Shown: piece by piece, positions 1 to 10,496 of the stretch
How the letters are laid out: each line of letters opens with the position of its first letter
How positions within the stretch are numbered: position 1 is the first letter of the stretch
Assembly: GCA_965237635.1 (NCBI GenBank)
Contig: CBDEFX010000001.1
Span: 682,001-746,000 of the forward strand
Length of the DNA stretch: 64,000 bases
Source: CBDEFX01 sp965237635
Lineage (GTDB): Bacteria > Chloroflexota > Dehalococcoidia > Lucifugimonadales > CAUZJF01
Reading direction: 5' to 3'
Made by a program: the position numbers and the translations under genes
Notes under the pieces: model-generated
What the model was told of the DNA's origin: nothing
Seen by the model: the letters and a program-made list of their open reading frames with translations, nothing else
Database searches by the model: none

Positions 1-200
1 GCAGACGCCACCAGCGTCATCATCTTGTCGCTCGTGTTCGCCCGCCCCGGGGCATCGCCCAGGTCGAGGCGCTGCCGGACGAGTTCGGGCAGGCCGAGGT
101 GCCGCGCCAGGGTGGCCGGAAGGAGCAGCCCGGCATTGGCCACCAAGCGGCGGTCGTCGAAGGTGATTTGGATCCGGTCGGGGTGGTTGCGTGGCAGCAT
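1..200 (-). CDS. IS1380-like transposase, N-terminal part (runs off the window)
   Basis: A minus-strand frame starts at the ATG at 198-200 and stays open to the window edge (about 66 codons). The encoded start, MLPRNHPDRIQITFDDRRLV, matches the copy that starts at 20199 except for scattered substitutions. The family is recognised from that longer copy, which has the DLDST and RADSGF acidic motifs of DDE transposases of the IS1380 type. Whether this copy is complete cannot be seen here. An AGGAGCACC stretch upstream of the ATG is a usable ribosome binding site. The gene points out of the window, so its function and integrity depend on sequence to the left. Confidence 0.7.
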   Translation of the reverse strand, partial: MLPRNHPDRIQITFDDRRLVANAGLLLPATLARHLGLPELVRQRLDLGDAPGRANTSDKMMTLVAS

Positions 201-306
201 CTACTGGGTGCTCCTTTTCCGGGGTCGGTTTTTTGCTACAAAACCATTATCCCAGAAGCACAGGAGCACCTTCTTGCCGCCTCAGGACGCTAACCCGACG
301 CCCTCC
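1..306 (-). mobile_element. IS1380-like element, 5' end only (cut by window edge)
   Basis: The first 306 bases are nearly identical, in inverted orientation, to positions 20093-20400. Homology ends abruptly after the CCCTCC at 301-306, which I take as the outer end of the element. It holds a terminal region of about 100 bases and the start of a transposase. The remainder lies outside the window. It sits inside an IS66 transposase gene fragment, so it is a nested insertion. Confidence 0.75.
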
Positions 307-713
307 AACGGCTCTTGAGGCAACCGCCGCTTGTCGCACAGCGGACATATCCGGGCCACAAAGACGTGCTCGATCACCTCTGCTGGCACCATCGGAAGCT
401 CGATGACTTCTCGTGTCCGCTGAACCCAGCCGCCTGACAGGCCCGTCCCGCACTCCGGGCACGACTCAGGAGCATGTATCACCCGCTGCGTGGGTTCCAT
501 CCGCCGTCGGGCAAAGCCGTGGAGACGACGCTTACGGGGTCCGTTCCTCTCAGGCTGATGCCGCTTGACGAACCGCTTGTTGCCCGGCATCCCTGCGGTC
601 GAGCCGCGGATGCTCAGCTGAGCATCCAACTCCTCTACACGCTGCCGCAACTCGGCTATCACCGCCAGCAGCGTCTCACGGCTCGCACTCTGCAGGTCTA
701 CTTCAGCTTCCAC
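282..713 (-). pseudogene. IS66-family transposase (TnpC), N-terminal fragment
   Basis: The frame reads from an ATG at 713 to a stop inside the IS1380-like element. It shows the typical IS66 TnpC N-terminus: a leucine-rich coiled segment (residues about 10-35, AVIAELRQRVEELDAQL), a basic stretch with RKRR, then a zinc-finger-like region with CPECGTGL and CPLCDKRR (residues about 85-130). Full IS66 TnpC proteins are around 500 residues and carry the DDE catalytic part further on, so only the DNA-binding head remains. The gene was cut by the IS1380-like insertion at about position 306; the last dozen residues are read from that element. No accessory IS66 genes (tnpA/tnpB) are seen upstream at 714-1070. 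Confidence 0.75.
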
Positions 714-1070
714 CTCTCCCTTATGACATCACTGCCACTCGCAACGCTAGGGGGTCTTAGATTCATCCCTTTAAGTCTGAACAGTTACGAGGCGACCCCA
801 GAGCTGCTTTGAACAAGGTGTCTTGGAGGACTGTAGGGGCCCCGATGCCGCATCGCGGGCCCCTATGCCACCCGACGATGTCGTTTACAAGAGGTTTCTA
901 TCTGTGCACTAGGCAACAAGCCCGCTAGGAGGGGTAGCTGGCTCAGTAGATCGAACAGTATAATCTACAAGCGCCATTTGTCGGGTGCAGCCAGTTAGAA
1001 GGATTAACGGCCTCCTGATCACCCTGGCGTAGTATTGGAGCATATAGCTGGTCCAGTGAGGTAGAGACCG
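714..1070. other. Intergenic region with one palindromic repeat
   Basis: No convincing gene. It holds the palindrome at 833-868 (listed separately) and the ribosome binding site of the permease (GAGGT about 10 bases before the ATG at 1071). I see no clear -35/-10 pair. Confidence 0.5.
833..868. repeat. Palindromic repeat (CCCGATGC...GCATCG type)
   Basis: The stretch can fold as an imperfect hairpin with arms AGGGGCCCCGATGC and GCATCGCGGGCCCCT. The same core (CCCGAT-few bases-ATCGGG) recurs at about 2200, 24790, 34881, 38057, 58608, 62098 and 62224, always between genes. It has no T-run, so it is better called a dispersed palindrome than a terminator. Confidence 0.6.
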
Positions 1071-2093
1071 ATGGCCGCGTACATAGCAAGGCGAACACTG
1101 CTGGCGGTGCTCACCCTTTTTACCGTCTCTTTCCTCTCCTGGCTCATTATTCAGCTTCCGGAGGGCGACTATATTGACATGTATGTCAACCAGATCGAGC
1201 GTAATAGGGGCACAACGCTCACTATTCAAGAGCAAGCCGAAGTGCGGGTAGAGTGGGGACTCAATCAGCCTATGCTGAAACAGTACTGGGACTGGCTCTC
1301 TGGCATAATACTCCACGCTGACTTTGGCCGGTCATATTCAGGGTTCGGGAAAGACTCGAGCGCTCGCACTCCAAACAAGGACCTCCTGAAGGACCGTATA
1401 CCGTTAACCATCGCGCTCACGGGATTCACCATACTCGTCACGTGGACGCTCGCCATACCAATAGGGATTTACTCAGCCGTCCGCCAGCACTCGATCGGCG
1501 ACTACACCTTCACGTTTCTGGGCTTTACCGGCCTTGCGGTGCCCGACTTCCTACTCGGCCTTGTGCTCATGTATGTCTTCCTGGCCTACTTCCACCAGAG
1601 CGTCGGCGGTCTCTTTTCAGGCGATTACCAGTTTGCGCCCTGGAGCTTCGCCAAGGTCGTGGACCTGCTCCAGCACATGATCATACCCGCAATCGTCCTG
1701 GGCACGGCCGGCACCGCCGGCTTGATCCGTATCATGCGCAACAACCTGCTCGACGAGCTTGAGAAGCCCTATGTGATCACGGCTCGGGCAAAGGGGCAGG
1801 TGGAGTGGAAGCTCATAGCGAAGTATCCTGTCCGAGTGGCGATTAATCCGTTTATCAGTGGAATCGGAGGCATGTTGCCCGCCCTGGTCGGAGGCAGTGT
1901 CATCGTTTCCGTGGTACTTAGCCTGCCCACCCTGGGCCCGTTGCTGTTGACCGCCCTCAGGTTCCAAGACCTGCCCCTAGCAGGGGCAATTCTTCTTCTA
2001 CTCGCCGTGCTTACAGTCGTCGGGACCTTGATCTCGGACATCATGCTGGTCGTCGTGGATCCGCGCATAAAGCTCACGGGACCAAGCCGATGA
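1071..2093 (+). CDS. ABC transporter permease, DppB/OppB family
   Basis: The 340-residue product is a typical inner-membrane subunit of a dipeptide/oligopeptide-type importer. An N-terminal membrane anchor (residues about 8-28) carries the family's RRTLLAVLTLFTVSF-like start. A long external segment (30-110) follows, then about five membrane helices. The cytoplasmic coupling loop carries a family EAA-type motif, YVITARAKG (residues about 235-243), which contacts the ATPase. Length fits the family. A ribosome binding site (GAGGT) precedes the ATG. The usual partner genes (DppC permease, ATPases, binding protein) are absent: the next gene is a peptidase and the only binding protein in the window is at 35739. 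The substrate could be peptides, sugars or nickel and cannot be told from this subunit. It may pair with subunits encoded elsewhere or be a leftover of a broken operon. Confidence 0.88.
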   Translation: MAAYIARRTLLAVLTLFTVSFLSWLIIQLPEGDYIDMYVNQIERNRGTTLTIQEQAEVRVEWGLNQPMLKQYWDWLSGIILHADFGRSYSGFGKDSSARTPNKDLLKDRIPLTIALTGFTILVTWTLAIPIGIYSAVRQHSIGDYTFTFLGFTGLAVPDFLLGLVLMYVFLAYFHQSVGGLFSGDYQFAPWSFAKVVDLLQHMIIPAIVLGTAGTAGLIRIMRNNLLDELEKPYVITARAKGQVEWKLIAKYPVRVAINPFISGIGGMLPALVGGSVIVSVVLSLPTLGPLLLTALRFQDLPLAGAILLLLAVLTVVGTLISDIMLVVVDPRIKLTGPSR

Positions 2094-2184
2094 CCTGCCA
2101 ATACAGCAGCCGATCAGAGTTGCTGAGACTCGTCTATGTCGGTTACGAACGGCACCCGGAAGGATGAAAAGGACCAAGCTATGT

Positions 2185-2290
2185 CTCCCTTCGTCCCGAT
2201 TCGGCATCGGGACGAAGGGCCTGGGGAGGTGAGGCTTCGGCAGCGGTCGCGACCAGTCGGGATCACTCGCGGCAGCGGTCACGCTCCGCC
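2185..2290. repeat. Dispersed repeat with a CCCGATTCGGCATCGGG palindrome
   Basis: The segment has a palindromic core at about 2195-2214 flanked by GACGAAGGGCCTGGGG. Related pieces (GAAGGGCCTGGGG... then ...CGGTCCCGACCAG) occur at 22490-22550 and, more diverged, at 34790-34830. An open frame of 63 codons crosses it but its composition is that of the repeat, so I do not call a gene. Confidence 0.5.
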
Positions 2291-2323
2291 ATTTCGTCGT
2301 CCGATAATGGAGGTCCGGCTAGT

Positions 2324-3430
2324 GTGAATACTCAACGTATGCGTGAGCTCATGGACGAGTCGGGGCTCGATGCCCTGGTCTTGATGTCGATCGAGAACGT
2401 AGCCTATCTGTCCGGCGTGTGGGTTCTGACGCAGCGCGTTATTCCCGACCGGCTTGCGTTCGTTTTGTGGCCACGCAACGGCGAACCCGTCTTCATTGTG
2501 TGCCGAGGCGAGGACACCAATACCGAGAACCGCTGCACGATCAAAGATGTTCGTACCTACGTCGAGTTCCGGACGACGCCACTGGAGCTGCTGACAGAGG
2601 CGCTCGCCGAGAAGGGGCTGACCGCCGGAAGGCTAGGCATAGAGCGTCGGTCCATGTCGGTCGCGGACTACCAGGAGCTCAAACGGCTCGTGCCCAACGC
2701 GACGCTGGACGATGGCGCGTCAGTCATGGAACGCGTGCGAATGATCAAGACACCCGACGAAGTGGAGGCGCTTGCCGCCGCAGCCAACGCCACACAGGAC
2801 GCCATCGCAACGGCCTTCGAGGCGGCCACTGAAGGCGTGACAGAGAAAGCGGTCGGCAACCGCATATCGGCGGAGCTCACGACCAAGGGCGCCGACATCC
2901 TGAACTTCATGTTCCTCGGATGCGGCCGGCGGTCGTTCGAATGGCACGCGTGGCCGAACGAGAGACCGTTGAAGTCAGGCGACATCGTCACCACGGACGT
3001 GGGTGGTAGCTTCACCGGCTACTGGTCAGATGTAGCCCGCATGGCGGTGGTCGGCAAGGCCAGCGACAAGCAGCGGGAGCTGTTCGACAAGCTATTCCAG
3101 GTCCACGTCAGGACAATCGAAGCCGTCAAGCCCGGAATCCGAGCGAGCGACCTGTACGGTATCTGCGAGAACCTGTATGAAGAGATCGGCCTTCCGTTCT
3201 GGATAGCCCACATCGGCCACGGCCTAGGTCTGGGCCTTCACGAGCGACCAATGCTGAACCCGTACGTGGATCAGGAGCTCCTTCCAGGCATGGTGCTATG
3301 CATCGAGCCGGCGCATCGAGAGCCCGGCGTCGAGGGTTACCACATCGAGGACCTCGTGCTCGTCACAGACGACGGCGTCAGACCCCTGACCGACGTACAT
3401 CGTTGGTCAGAATTATTCGTCATCGACTAG
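2324..3430 (+). CDS. M24-family metallopeptidase (Xaa-Pro aminopeptidase/prolidase type)
   Basis: The 368-residue protein has the creatinase-like N-domain (1-130) and the pita-bread catalytic domain. Five metal-binding residues are visible: Asp in TTDVGG (about 224), Asp in YWSDVAR (about 235), His in HIGHGLGLG (about 297), Glu in LCIEPA (about 327) and Glu in HIEDLVL (about 341). These bind two metal ions that cleave a bond next to proline or hydrolyse creatine-like substrates; exact specificity is not readable. The GTG at 2324 is chosen because GGAGG lies at 2309-2313, about 10 bases upstream; the first in-frame ATG (2339) is farther. It follows an orphan peptide-type permease, which would fit peptide use, but about 230 bases with a repeat separate them. 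Confidence 0.88.
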   Translation: MNTQRMRELMDESGLDALVLMSIENVAYLSGVWVLTQRVIPDRLAFVLWPRNGEPVFIVCRGEDTNTENRCTIKDVRTYVEFRTTPLELLTEALAEKGLTAGRLGIERRSMSVADYQELKRLVPNATLDDGASVMERVRMIKTPDEVEALAAAANATQDAIATAFEAATEGVTEKAVGNRISAELTTKGADILNFMFLGCGRRSFEWHAWPNERPLKSGDIVTTDVGGSFTGYWSDVARMAVVGKASDKQRELFDKLFQVHVRTIEAVKPGIRASDLYGICENLYEEIGLPFWIAHIGHGLGLGLHERPMLNPYVDQELLPGMVLCIEPAHREPGVEGYHIEDLVLVTDDGVRPLTDVHRWSELFVID

Positions 3431-3552
3431 ACGAAACCCATGCCCTCGAGCTTTGCCCTGACAGGCGCGCCCACTGCCGACGTTCCGTTAACGCTCCGAC
3501 AACGAGCCACTCGCAAACCGCTGGCAAACCCGCGTGTTGAGGCGAAAGAAGA

Positions 3553-3579
3553 GCCCCGGAACTTATTCCGTTCCGGGGC
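3553..3579 (-). terminator. Intrinsic terminator of the 23S-tRNA-fMet unit
   Basis: A perfect 10-bp inverted repeat (GCCCCGGAAC / GTTCCGGGGC, 7-base loop) is followed on the minus strand by TCTTCTTTC. It lies about 20 bases after the tRNA CCA end. A role as end of the rRNA-tRNA transcript is inferred from position and the moderately T-rich tail. Confidence 0.75.
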
Positions 3580-3598
3580 CTATTATGCGGCGAATGGT

Positions 3599-3673
<75 letters not shown>

Positions 3674-3684
3674 ACGAAGAACGG

Positions 3685-3799
3685 AACCGAATCCTGCATT
3701 CCACCCTCACCTCAATCCTCTCCCTGAGGGAGAGGAGGGAAGACTCCCCCTAAAACGGGGAGTCTAGAACGGTGGTGATCGAATAAGCGAACCTAAATG

Positions 3800-3810
<11 letters not shown>
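3685..3810 (-). other. 23S 3' trailer: processing-stem arm
   Basis: Positions 3781-3809 are complementary, with few mismatches, to 6924-6951 just outside the 23S 5' end, and 3685-3697 (AACCGAATCCTGC) is perfectly complementary to 6956-6968. Together they would form the long stem that RNase III cuts to release pre-23S. The DNA between also carries a hairpin (ACTCCCC/GGGGAGT, about 3745-3765) and a 'CCCTCACC...CTCTCCCTGAGGGAGAGG' repeat at about 3707-3735. No 5S-like sequence is present. Confidence 0.7.
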
Positions 3811-6923
<3,113 letters not shown>

Positions 6924-6932
<9 letters not shown>

Positions 6933-6968
6933 ACATTAAGGATCGCTTATTTCGCGCAGGATTCGGTT
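6924..6968 (-). other. 23S 5' leader: processing-stem arm
   Basis: Complementary to the trailer at 3781-3809 and 3685-3697 (see there). Because pairing reaches position 6968, the primary transcript must begin upstream of it, meaning that transcription has to pass the hairpin at 6985-7008. Confidence 0.7.
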
Positions 6969-6978
6969 GTTAAAGTGC

Positions 6979-7008
6979 AAAAAAGACGGCTGGGCGCTCC
7001 CAGCCGTC
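6979..7008 (-). terminator. Terminator-like hairpin in the 23S leader
   Basis: A perfect 10-bp stem (GACGGCTGGG / CCCAGCCGTC, 4-base loop) is followed on the minus strand by six T residues, the form of a strong intrinsic terminator. It lies between the promoter at 7081-7109 and the 23S gene, about 65-95 nt after the expected start. It could be an attenuator, could define a short separate RNA, or could need antitermination of the type used on rRNA operons. Confidence 0.8.
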
Positions 7009-7074
7009 GCTGCGGAGTTGCCTTTATCTACGGTATTAGGTGACGAACTGCTGCATACGCCTACAATCTGCTGA
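6985..7074 (-). ncRNA. Candidate short leader RNA upstream of 23S
   Basis: Transcription from the promoter at 7081-7109 would start near 7074 and, if it ends at the T-run after 6985, give an RNA of about 90-95 nt. I do not recognise the sequence as 5S, 6S, tmRNA, a tRNA or a known riboswitch. It may simply be the rRNA leader. Inference only. Confidence 0.35.
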
Positions 7075-7080
7075 GCCTTG

Positions 7081-7109
7081 ATTATACGAGATCGATTTTG
7101 GCACGTCAA
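7081..7109 (-). promoter_or_regulatory. Strong sigma-70-type promoter for the 23S unit
   Basis: On the minus strand the -35 is TTGACG (7104-7109) and the -10 is TATAAT (7081-7086), with the ideal 17-base spacer. The nearest downstream gene is 23S. It is among the closest matches to consensus that I found in the window, as expected for an rRNA promoter. Confidence 0.8.
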
Positions 7110-7134
7110 GGGCTTTTGGAACTGTCGTCGGAGC

Positions 7135-7200
7135 GCACCCTCACCCTTCGGTCAGACTCAGGGCAGGCCTCATTCCTCTCCCGTCAAGGGAGAGGAGGCA
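7135..7200. repeat. Dispersed 'CCCTCACC...CTCTCCCGTC' repeat
   Basis: CACCCTCACCCTTCGGTCAG followed by CAGGGCAGGCCT and CTCTCCCGTCAAGGGAGAGG. The same unit appears inverted at about 28375-28434, and shorter relatives at 3707-3735, 24710-24745, 55216-55275 and 58400-58430. Unknown function. Confidence 0.6.
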
Positions 7201-7218
7201 GTCCACCCGATCCTGGGC

Positions 7219-7770
7219 TCAGCTCTGGAGCCGGTACTCCTTGTCGTCAACGACGACCGTGCCGGCGAACTTGTCGTAAAGGCCCTGCCTGTCCGGGTCC
7301 CACAGGGCCCACAAGATGTGCATCCCGAAGAACCAGCCAAACACCGCTCCGGTTAGCGACTTGGCTATCGACTCACGGAAAAAGGTACGAACGAACCCAG
7401 CGGGTTCGCCTGTGGTGGCGTTCATCACGCGAATCCCTGCCAGCTGCTTCCCGGGCGTCTGGCTGCTGTTCAGAACAAGCAGCCACCAGAGGAACCAGAG
7501 ACCGAAGAGTCCCCCGGCCATGACGACAAGGGCGATGACCAACAGGTTCGGTGGTTCGATGACGATGTCGAACAGCTCGACCACGGCAAACACGCCGACG
7601 ATAAGGGCTACAAAGAGAACAAACCCGTCCACTATGAAGCCCCTCAACCGCTGCTCGTAGGAGGCCAGCCTGACGCCTTTGGGGGCGTTCAGCATCTGCC
7701 TGCACCCGGGGCAGAACCGTCCGTCGCCCAAATCGGTCCGACCGCAGGATGGACATTTCGATTCTGTCAT
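7219..7770 (-). CDS. RDD-family membrane protein with N-terminal zinc ribbon
   Basis: The 183-residue product begins with a zinc-ribbon, CPSCGRTDLGDGRFCPGC (residues 5-22), followed by an RDD domain: RLRGFIVDGFVLFVA (about 41-55) carries the Arg/Asp signature residues, then a second hydrophobic segment (about 75-105), the TPGKQLAGIRV motif (about 115-125), and a third hydrophobic stretch near 138-155. RDD proteins are small integral membrane proteins, some linked to ion or solute transport, most uncharacterised. The start is supported by TTAGGAG eight bases before the ATG. Its own 5' side faces the PHP gene (7856) with an 85-base gap, so the two may be co-transcribed. Confidence 0.85.
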   Translation of the reverse strand: MTESKCPSCGRTDLGDGRFCPGCRQMLNAPKGVRLASYEQRLRGFIVDGFVLFVALIVGVFAVVELFDIVIEPPNLLVIALVVMAGGLFGLWFLWWLLVLNSSQTPGKQLAGIRVMNATTGEPAGFVRTFFRESIAKSLTGAVFGWFFGMHILWALWDPDRQGLYDKFAGTVVVDDKEYRLQS

Positions 7771-7855
7771 GACTGTCTCCTAAGTGCGTCTGAGTCGTTC
7801 GAGACAAGCTGCGGGCGGTTACACCCGCGTCGATGCCCCTCACTTGCGGCATGCC

Positions 7856-8524
7856 TTACGCCGGCCGCTCGAACCCTAGACCGACCAGCAAATCTTTTGG
7901 CGACGAATCCAGGAGGACATCGGCGTCCTCTTCGCTCAGCCCGGCGCCGCGTGCCACGCTAAGGGCAAACTGACGTGTCATCAGGTCTTCCGGACGGTGG
8001 GCGTCGGAGTCGAGCACCATTCTCGCTCCCGCTTCCCGGGCTACCTGTACGACGTGGCCGTTTGCGAAGCTGTGGCCTTTCCTCGCCGACACCTCCAGGA
8101 AAACGCCGTTTCGTGCGGCGATCGAGGCCTCTTCAGACGTTATCAGGCCCGGGTGGGCCAGAACATCCACGTGGCTAGAGCTCACGGCAGCACGGTTGGT
8201 GCCTGGTTCCACGGGCTCGACGACGGTCTCACCGTGGACGTTGACCACCTTGGCACCCATCGCCTTCGCCTCTCTTGCGAGCTCGTCGATGTCCTCCTTG
8301 GGAACATGGGTGATCTCGACGCCAGGCAAGGCGAGGATGTCCCAGCGGCGCGAACCCATCTCGCAGTCTTTGACCAGCGCCTTCAGGACCGGCTCCAGGT
8401 TGCCGGGTCCGACGTGGTCGGTGACGGCCAAGCCGCGATAGCCGATGACGTGAGCCCGGCGGATCAGCTCGATCGGCGCCAGCACGCCGTCGCTCAGGAA
8501 AGTATGAGTGTGGAAGTCGTACAA
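7856..8524 (-). CDS. PHP-domain phosphoesterase (histidinol-phosphatase-like)
   Basis: The 222-residue protein is a compact PHP domain. Metal-binding motifs appear in the usual order: HTHTFLSDG (5-13), TDH (about 35-37), Glu in LPGVEIT (about 70), His in VNVHGE (about 96), HPG (about 124) and DSDAH near 172. PHP enzymes hydrolyse phosphate esters with two or three metal ions; the family includes histidinol phosphatase and the polymerase-associated phosphatase. No his gene is nearby, so the substrate is open. The start is a TTG at 8522-8524, chosen because GAGGAG lies just upstream and the HTHT motif must be close to the N-terminus; no ATG fits. Confidence 0.85.
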   Translation of the reverse strand: MYDFHTHTFLSDGVLAPIELIRRAHVIGYRGLAVTDHVGPGNLEPVLKALVKDCEMGSRRWDILALPGVEITHVPKEDIDELAREAKAMGAKVVNVHGETVVEPVEPGTNRAAVSSSHVDVLAHPGLITSEEASIAARNGVFLEVSARKGHSFANGHVVQVAREAGARMVLDSDAHRPEDLMTRQFALSVARGAGLSEEDADVLLDSSPKDLLVGLGFERPA

Positions 8525-8603
8525 CGCGCTCCTCGGTTGGGGGTGAAGGTGCGATTAGATTCTACCAGACGGTACACCTGTCAGCTACCGCAGGTCTGCT
8601 TCC

Positions 8604-8632
8604 GAAAATCTGTTCCATTTTGTTCCATTCAC
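8604..8632. other. TGTTCCATTTTGTTCCATT direct-repeat motif
   Basis: Two copies of TGTTCCATT in tandem. The reverse complement (GGAACAAAATGGAACA) recurs at about 58580-58602, in both cases in an intergenic region. Possibly a protein-binding site or part of a dispersed repeat; role unknown. Confidence 0.35.
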
Positions 8633-8661
8633 GTAGGGACTTGGCGAGGTTACGTCAATAG

Positions 8662-9997
8662 GTGTGTAAACGACATCAGGCGGCGACCTTCTCAGCCGTT
8701 GATTCAATGGCGATTCCATCCGCATACTGTGCACCGAGATAGACGTCTTCGATCAACTCAGGGGCCTTCAGACGCCTGAAGCGCTGTTCGGCGACCATCA
8801 ACATTTTCCAGATCACCGCTATCGCCCGATCGACCCTCTTGTAGCGCTTGGCGGCATCGGTCCGAAGCCTGAGGGCCGCGAAGGGTGATTCTACCGGGTT
8901 CGTCGTGCGAAGGTGCCCCCAGTGCTCCTTTGGGAAGTCATAGAAGGTGACCATGCGGTCCCAGTCCCGCTCCAAGGCCTCTGAGGCCGCCTCGTAGGAA
9001 TGGTCGCCGCACCACCTGGTGAACACCGTCCTGAGCCGCTCAGCCTCTGTCCGAGTCGGCGCGTAGGGGATAGTACGCAGCATGAGCTTGGCCTGGTCCT
9101 GTTGTCGCTTTGGAAGCTTGGCGAGCACGTTTAGGATCTTGTGGTTCCAGCAGCGTTGCTCGGCCGCCTGAGGATAGACGTTGCGCAGAGCTCCCCAGAT
9201 GCCCAGATGTCCGTCTCCAATTACCAGTCTTGGGCACTCCAGCCCGCGGCGCCTCATGTCCCTGAGCACATCGGACCAGCTCTCTATGGACTCCCTGTAT
9301 CCGGGAATCGCGCTCACCACCACCTTCCTTCCGTCGCTCAGGGCCGCCATCACCACCAGGATCGCCGCCTTCTCCCGCTCAAGACCAGCCTTGACGTAGA
9401 CTCCATCCACCCACATGTACACCACTTCCAGGTCATCCAGGGGCCTAGCGCGCCATTGGGCAAGCTCATCGTTCCACTTATCCTTCAACCGGGCTACCGT
9501 GCTCGCCGATATCGGTGCCTCTTCTCCCAGCAGTCCCCGCACCGCCAGGTCGAAGTCACCTTCGGAAAGGCCATGTAGGTACAACTGGGGGGTCAACTCA
9601 GCAACCTTCCTGGTCCTGTTGACGAACAGCGGCAGCAGCCGGCTCTCGAACTCCTCTTCGGTGTTGCGGACTCGTGGCCTCCTCAGCTGTACCGTTCCCG
9701 AACTCAGCGTAAGCCTCCGGGCTCTGCCGTATCCGTTCCTATAGCCTCTCTCGTTGTCCGACTCAGACCTGCGGGCCGACTTCGCCCTTCCTAGAAACTC
9801 CGTCACCTCTTCCTCCAGCAACTCCTGGATCAGCCGCTGGACATGGCCTCGCACCCAATCCTCCAACTGCTCCCACTCCGGCCTTGACTCCGACCTGCTC
9901 CTAGTGCTTCTCTTTCCCATAGGCGGTGTATCTCCTCTCTTGGGCCTTGAGCCCGTGTTGTTCAGAGAGAAGGTACACCGCCTGACTGTTTACACAC
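8662..9997 (-). mobile_element. IS256-family insertion sequence (copy type A)
   Basis: About 1336 bp. Both ends begin GTGTGTAAAC, followed by GACATCAGGCGG on the left and AGTCAGGCGG on the right. I see no 8-bp target duplication (flanks GTCAATAG and TTTTGAAG), so rearrangement after insertion or an old event is likely. A single complete transposase gene fills it. Confidence 0.88.
8676..9920 (-). CDS. IS256-family transposase
   Basis: The 414-residue protein is full length for the family (about 400). The N-terminal part has the sequence ERGYRNGYGRARRLTLSSG (about 57-75), typical of the mutator-type DNA-binding region. The catalytic acidic residues lie in YMWVDGVYVKAG (first Asp, about 170), VIGDGHLGIWGAL (second Asp, about 234) and TNPVESPFAALRLR (Glu, about 343), with the C-x2-H feature RCWNHK between them. 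The stop overlaps the left terminal repeat. No internal stops or frameshifts, so it may be active. It is a different subfamily from the IS256 protein at 40081, with which it shares little sequence. Confidence 0.93.
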   Translation of the reverse strand: MGKRSTRSRSESRPEWEQLEDWVRGHVQRLIQELLEEEVTEFLGRAKSARRSESDNERGYRNGYGRARRLTLSSGTVQLRRPRVRNTEEEFESRLLPLFVNRTRKVAELTPQLYLHGLSEGDFDLAVRGLLGEEAPISASTVARLKDKWNDELAQWRARPLDDLEVVYMWVDGVYVKAGLEREKAAILVVMAALSDGRKVVVSAIPGYRESIESWSDVLRDMRRRGLECPRLVIGDGHLGIWGALRNVYPQAAEQRCWNHKILNVLAKLPKRQQDQAKLMLRTIPYAPTRTEAERLRTVFTRWCGDHSYEAASEALERDWDRMVTFYDFPKEHWGHLRTTNPVESPFAALRLRTDAAKRYKRVDRAIAVIWKMLMVAEQRFRRLKAPELIEDVYLGAQYADGIAIESTAEKVAA

Positions 9998-10165
9998 TTT
10001 TGAAGATACCTCGACTTGGCGCAAAAACGGGACAGCTCCGGTGCCGCACCTGTTCCACATTATACAGCCGTTCGGGTCTGTCCCTCAGCTCCAGAATAGC
10101 ACGTCTGTTCGCCTGTGGCCAAGAGGTTGAGCTAAGGACCCCACGCGACCTTAGGCTGGTGACAA

Positions 10166-10200
10166 TTGACATTCTCTGAGAATAAGATTATCATATAATC
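10166..10200 (+). promoter_or_regulatory. Promoter and palindromic operators of the toxin-antitoxin operon
   Basis: TTGACA (10166-10171) and TATCAT (10189-10194) are spaced by 17 bases, upstream of the ATG at 10218. Two palindromes overlap it: ATTCTC-T-GAGAAT (10171-10183), between -35 and -10, and GATTAT-CAT-ATAATC (10186-10200), covering the -10. This layout fits autorepression by the antitoxin or the toxin-antitoxin complex, as known for Phd/YefM families. Confidence 0.75.
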
Positions 10201-10217
10201 AGTCAGGTTGGACATTC

Positions 10218-10496
10218 ATGCAACAAAAAATCACCGCAACTGAGCTCGCCAGGTCGCTATCCGACGTATTGAGCCGCGTCCACTACAAGGGCGAAAGCTT
10301 TGTCATTGAGCGCAATGGTGAATTGGTAGCGACTTTAGAGCCACCGGACACTAAACCTCCGATAACTCTTCGTGAGCTATTGAACAGACTACGAGACCGG
10401 CATTTGCTGCCTGTGGACGACAAATTTGCCGATGATTTGGAGTCCATTCAAGCATCCCAGCCCCCAGTTCCGCCGCCTCCTTCATGGGACAACTGA
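10218..10496 (+). CDS. Phd/YefM-type antitoxin
   Basis: The 92-residue protein starts with TATELARSLSDVLSRVHYKGESFVI (split here for reading: residues 5-29), the dimerisation and DNA-binding fold of Phd/YefM antitoxins. ERNGELVATLEPP follows. The C-terminal half (about 55-92) is charged and then proline-rich (PPVPPPPSWDN), as expected for the flexible tail that wraps the toxin. The gene overlaps the toxin gene by 13 bases, the common translational-coupling arrangement. Known role of the family: neutralise the toxin by direct binding and repress the operon. The site lies about 220 bases from an IS256 element, consistent with an acquired module. Confidence 0.88.
   Translation: MQQKITATELARSLSDVLSRVHYKGESFVIERNGELVATLEPPDTKPPITLRELLNRLRDRHLLPVDDKFADDLESIQASQPPVPPPPSWDN

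Noticed and set aside
2136..2327. Small plus-strand frame of 63 codons before the M24 gene
   Set aside because: Made of dispersed repeat sequence and overlaps the start of the peptidase gene.
7997..8779. Plus-strand frame of 260 codons
   Set aside because: Antisense to the PHP gene and the IS256 end; no domain logic.
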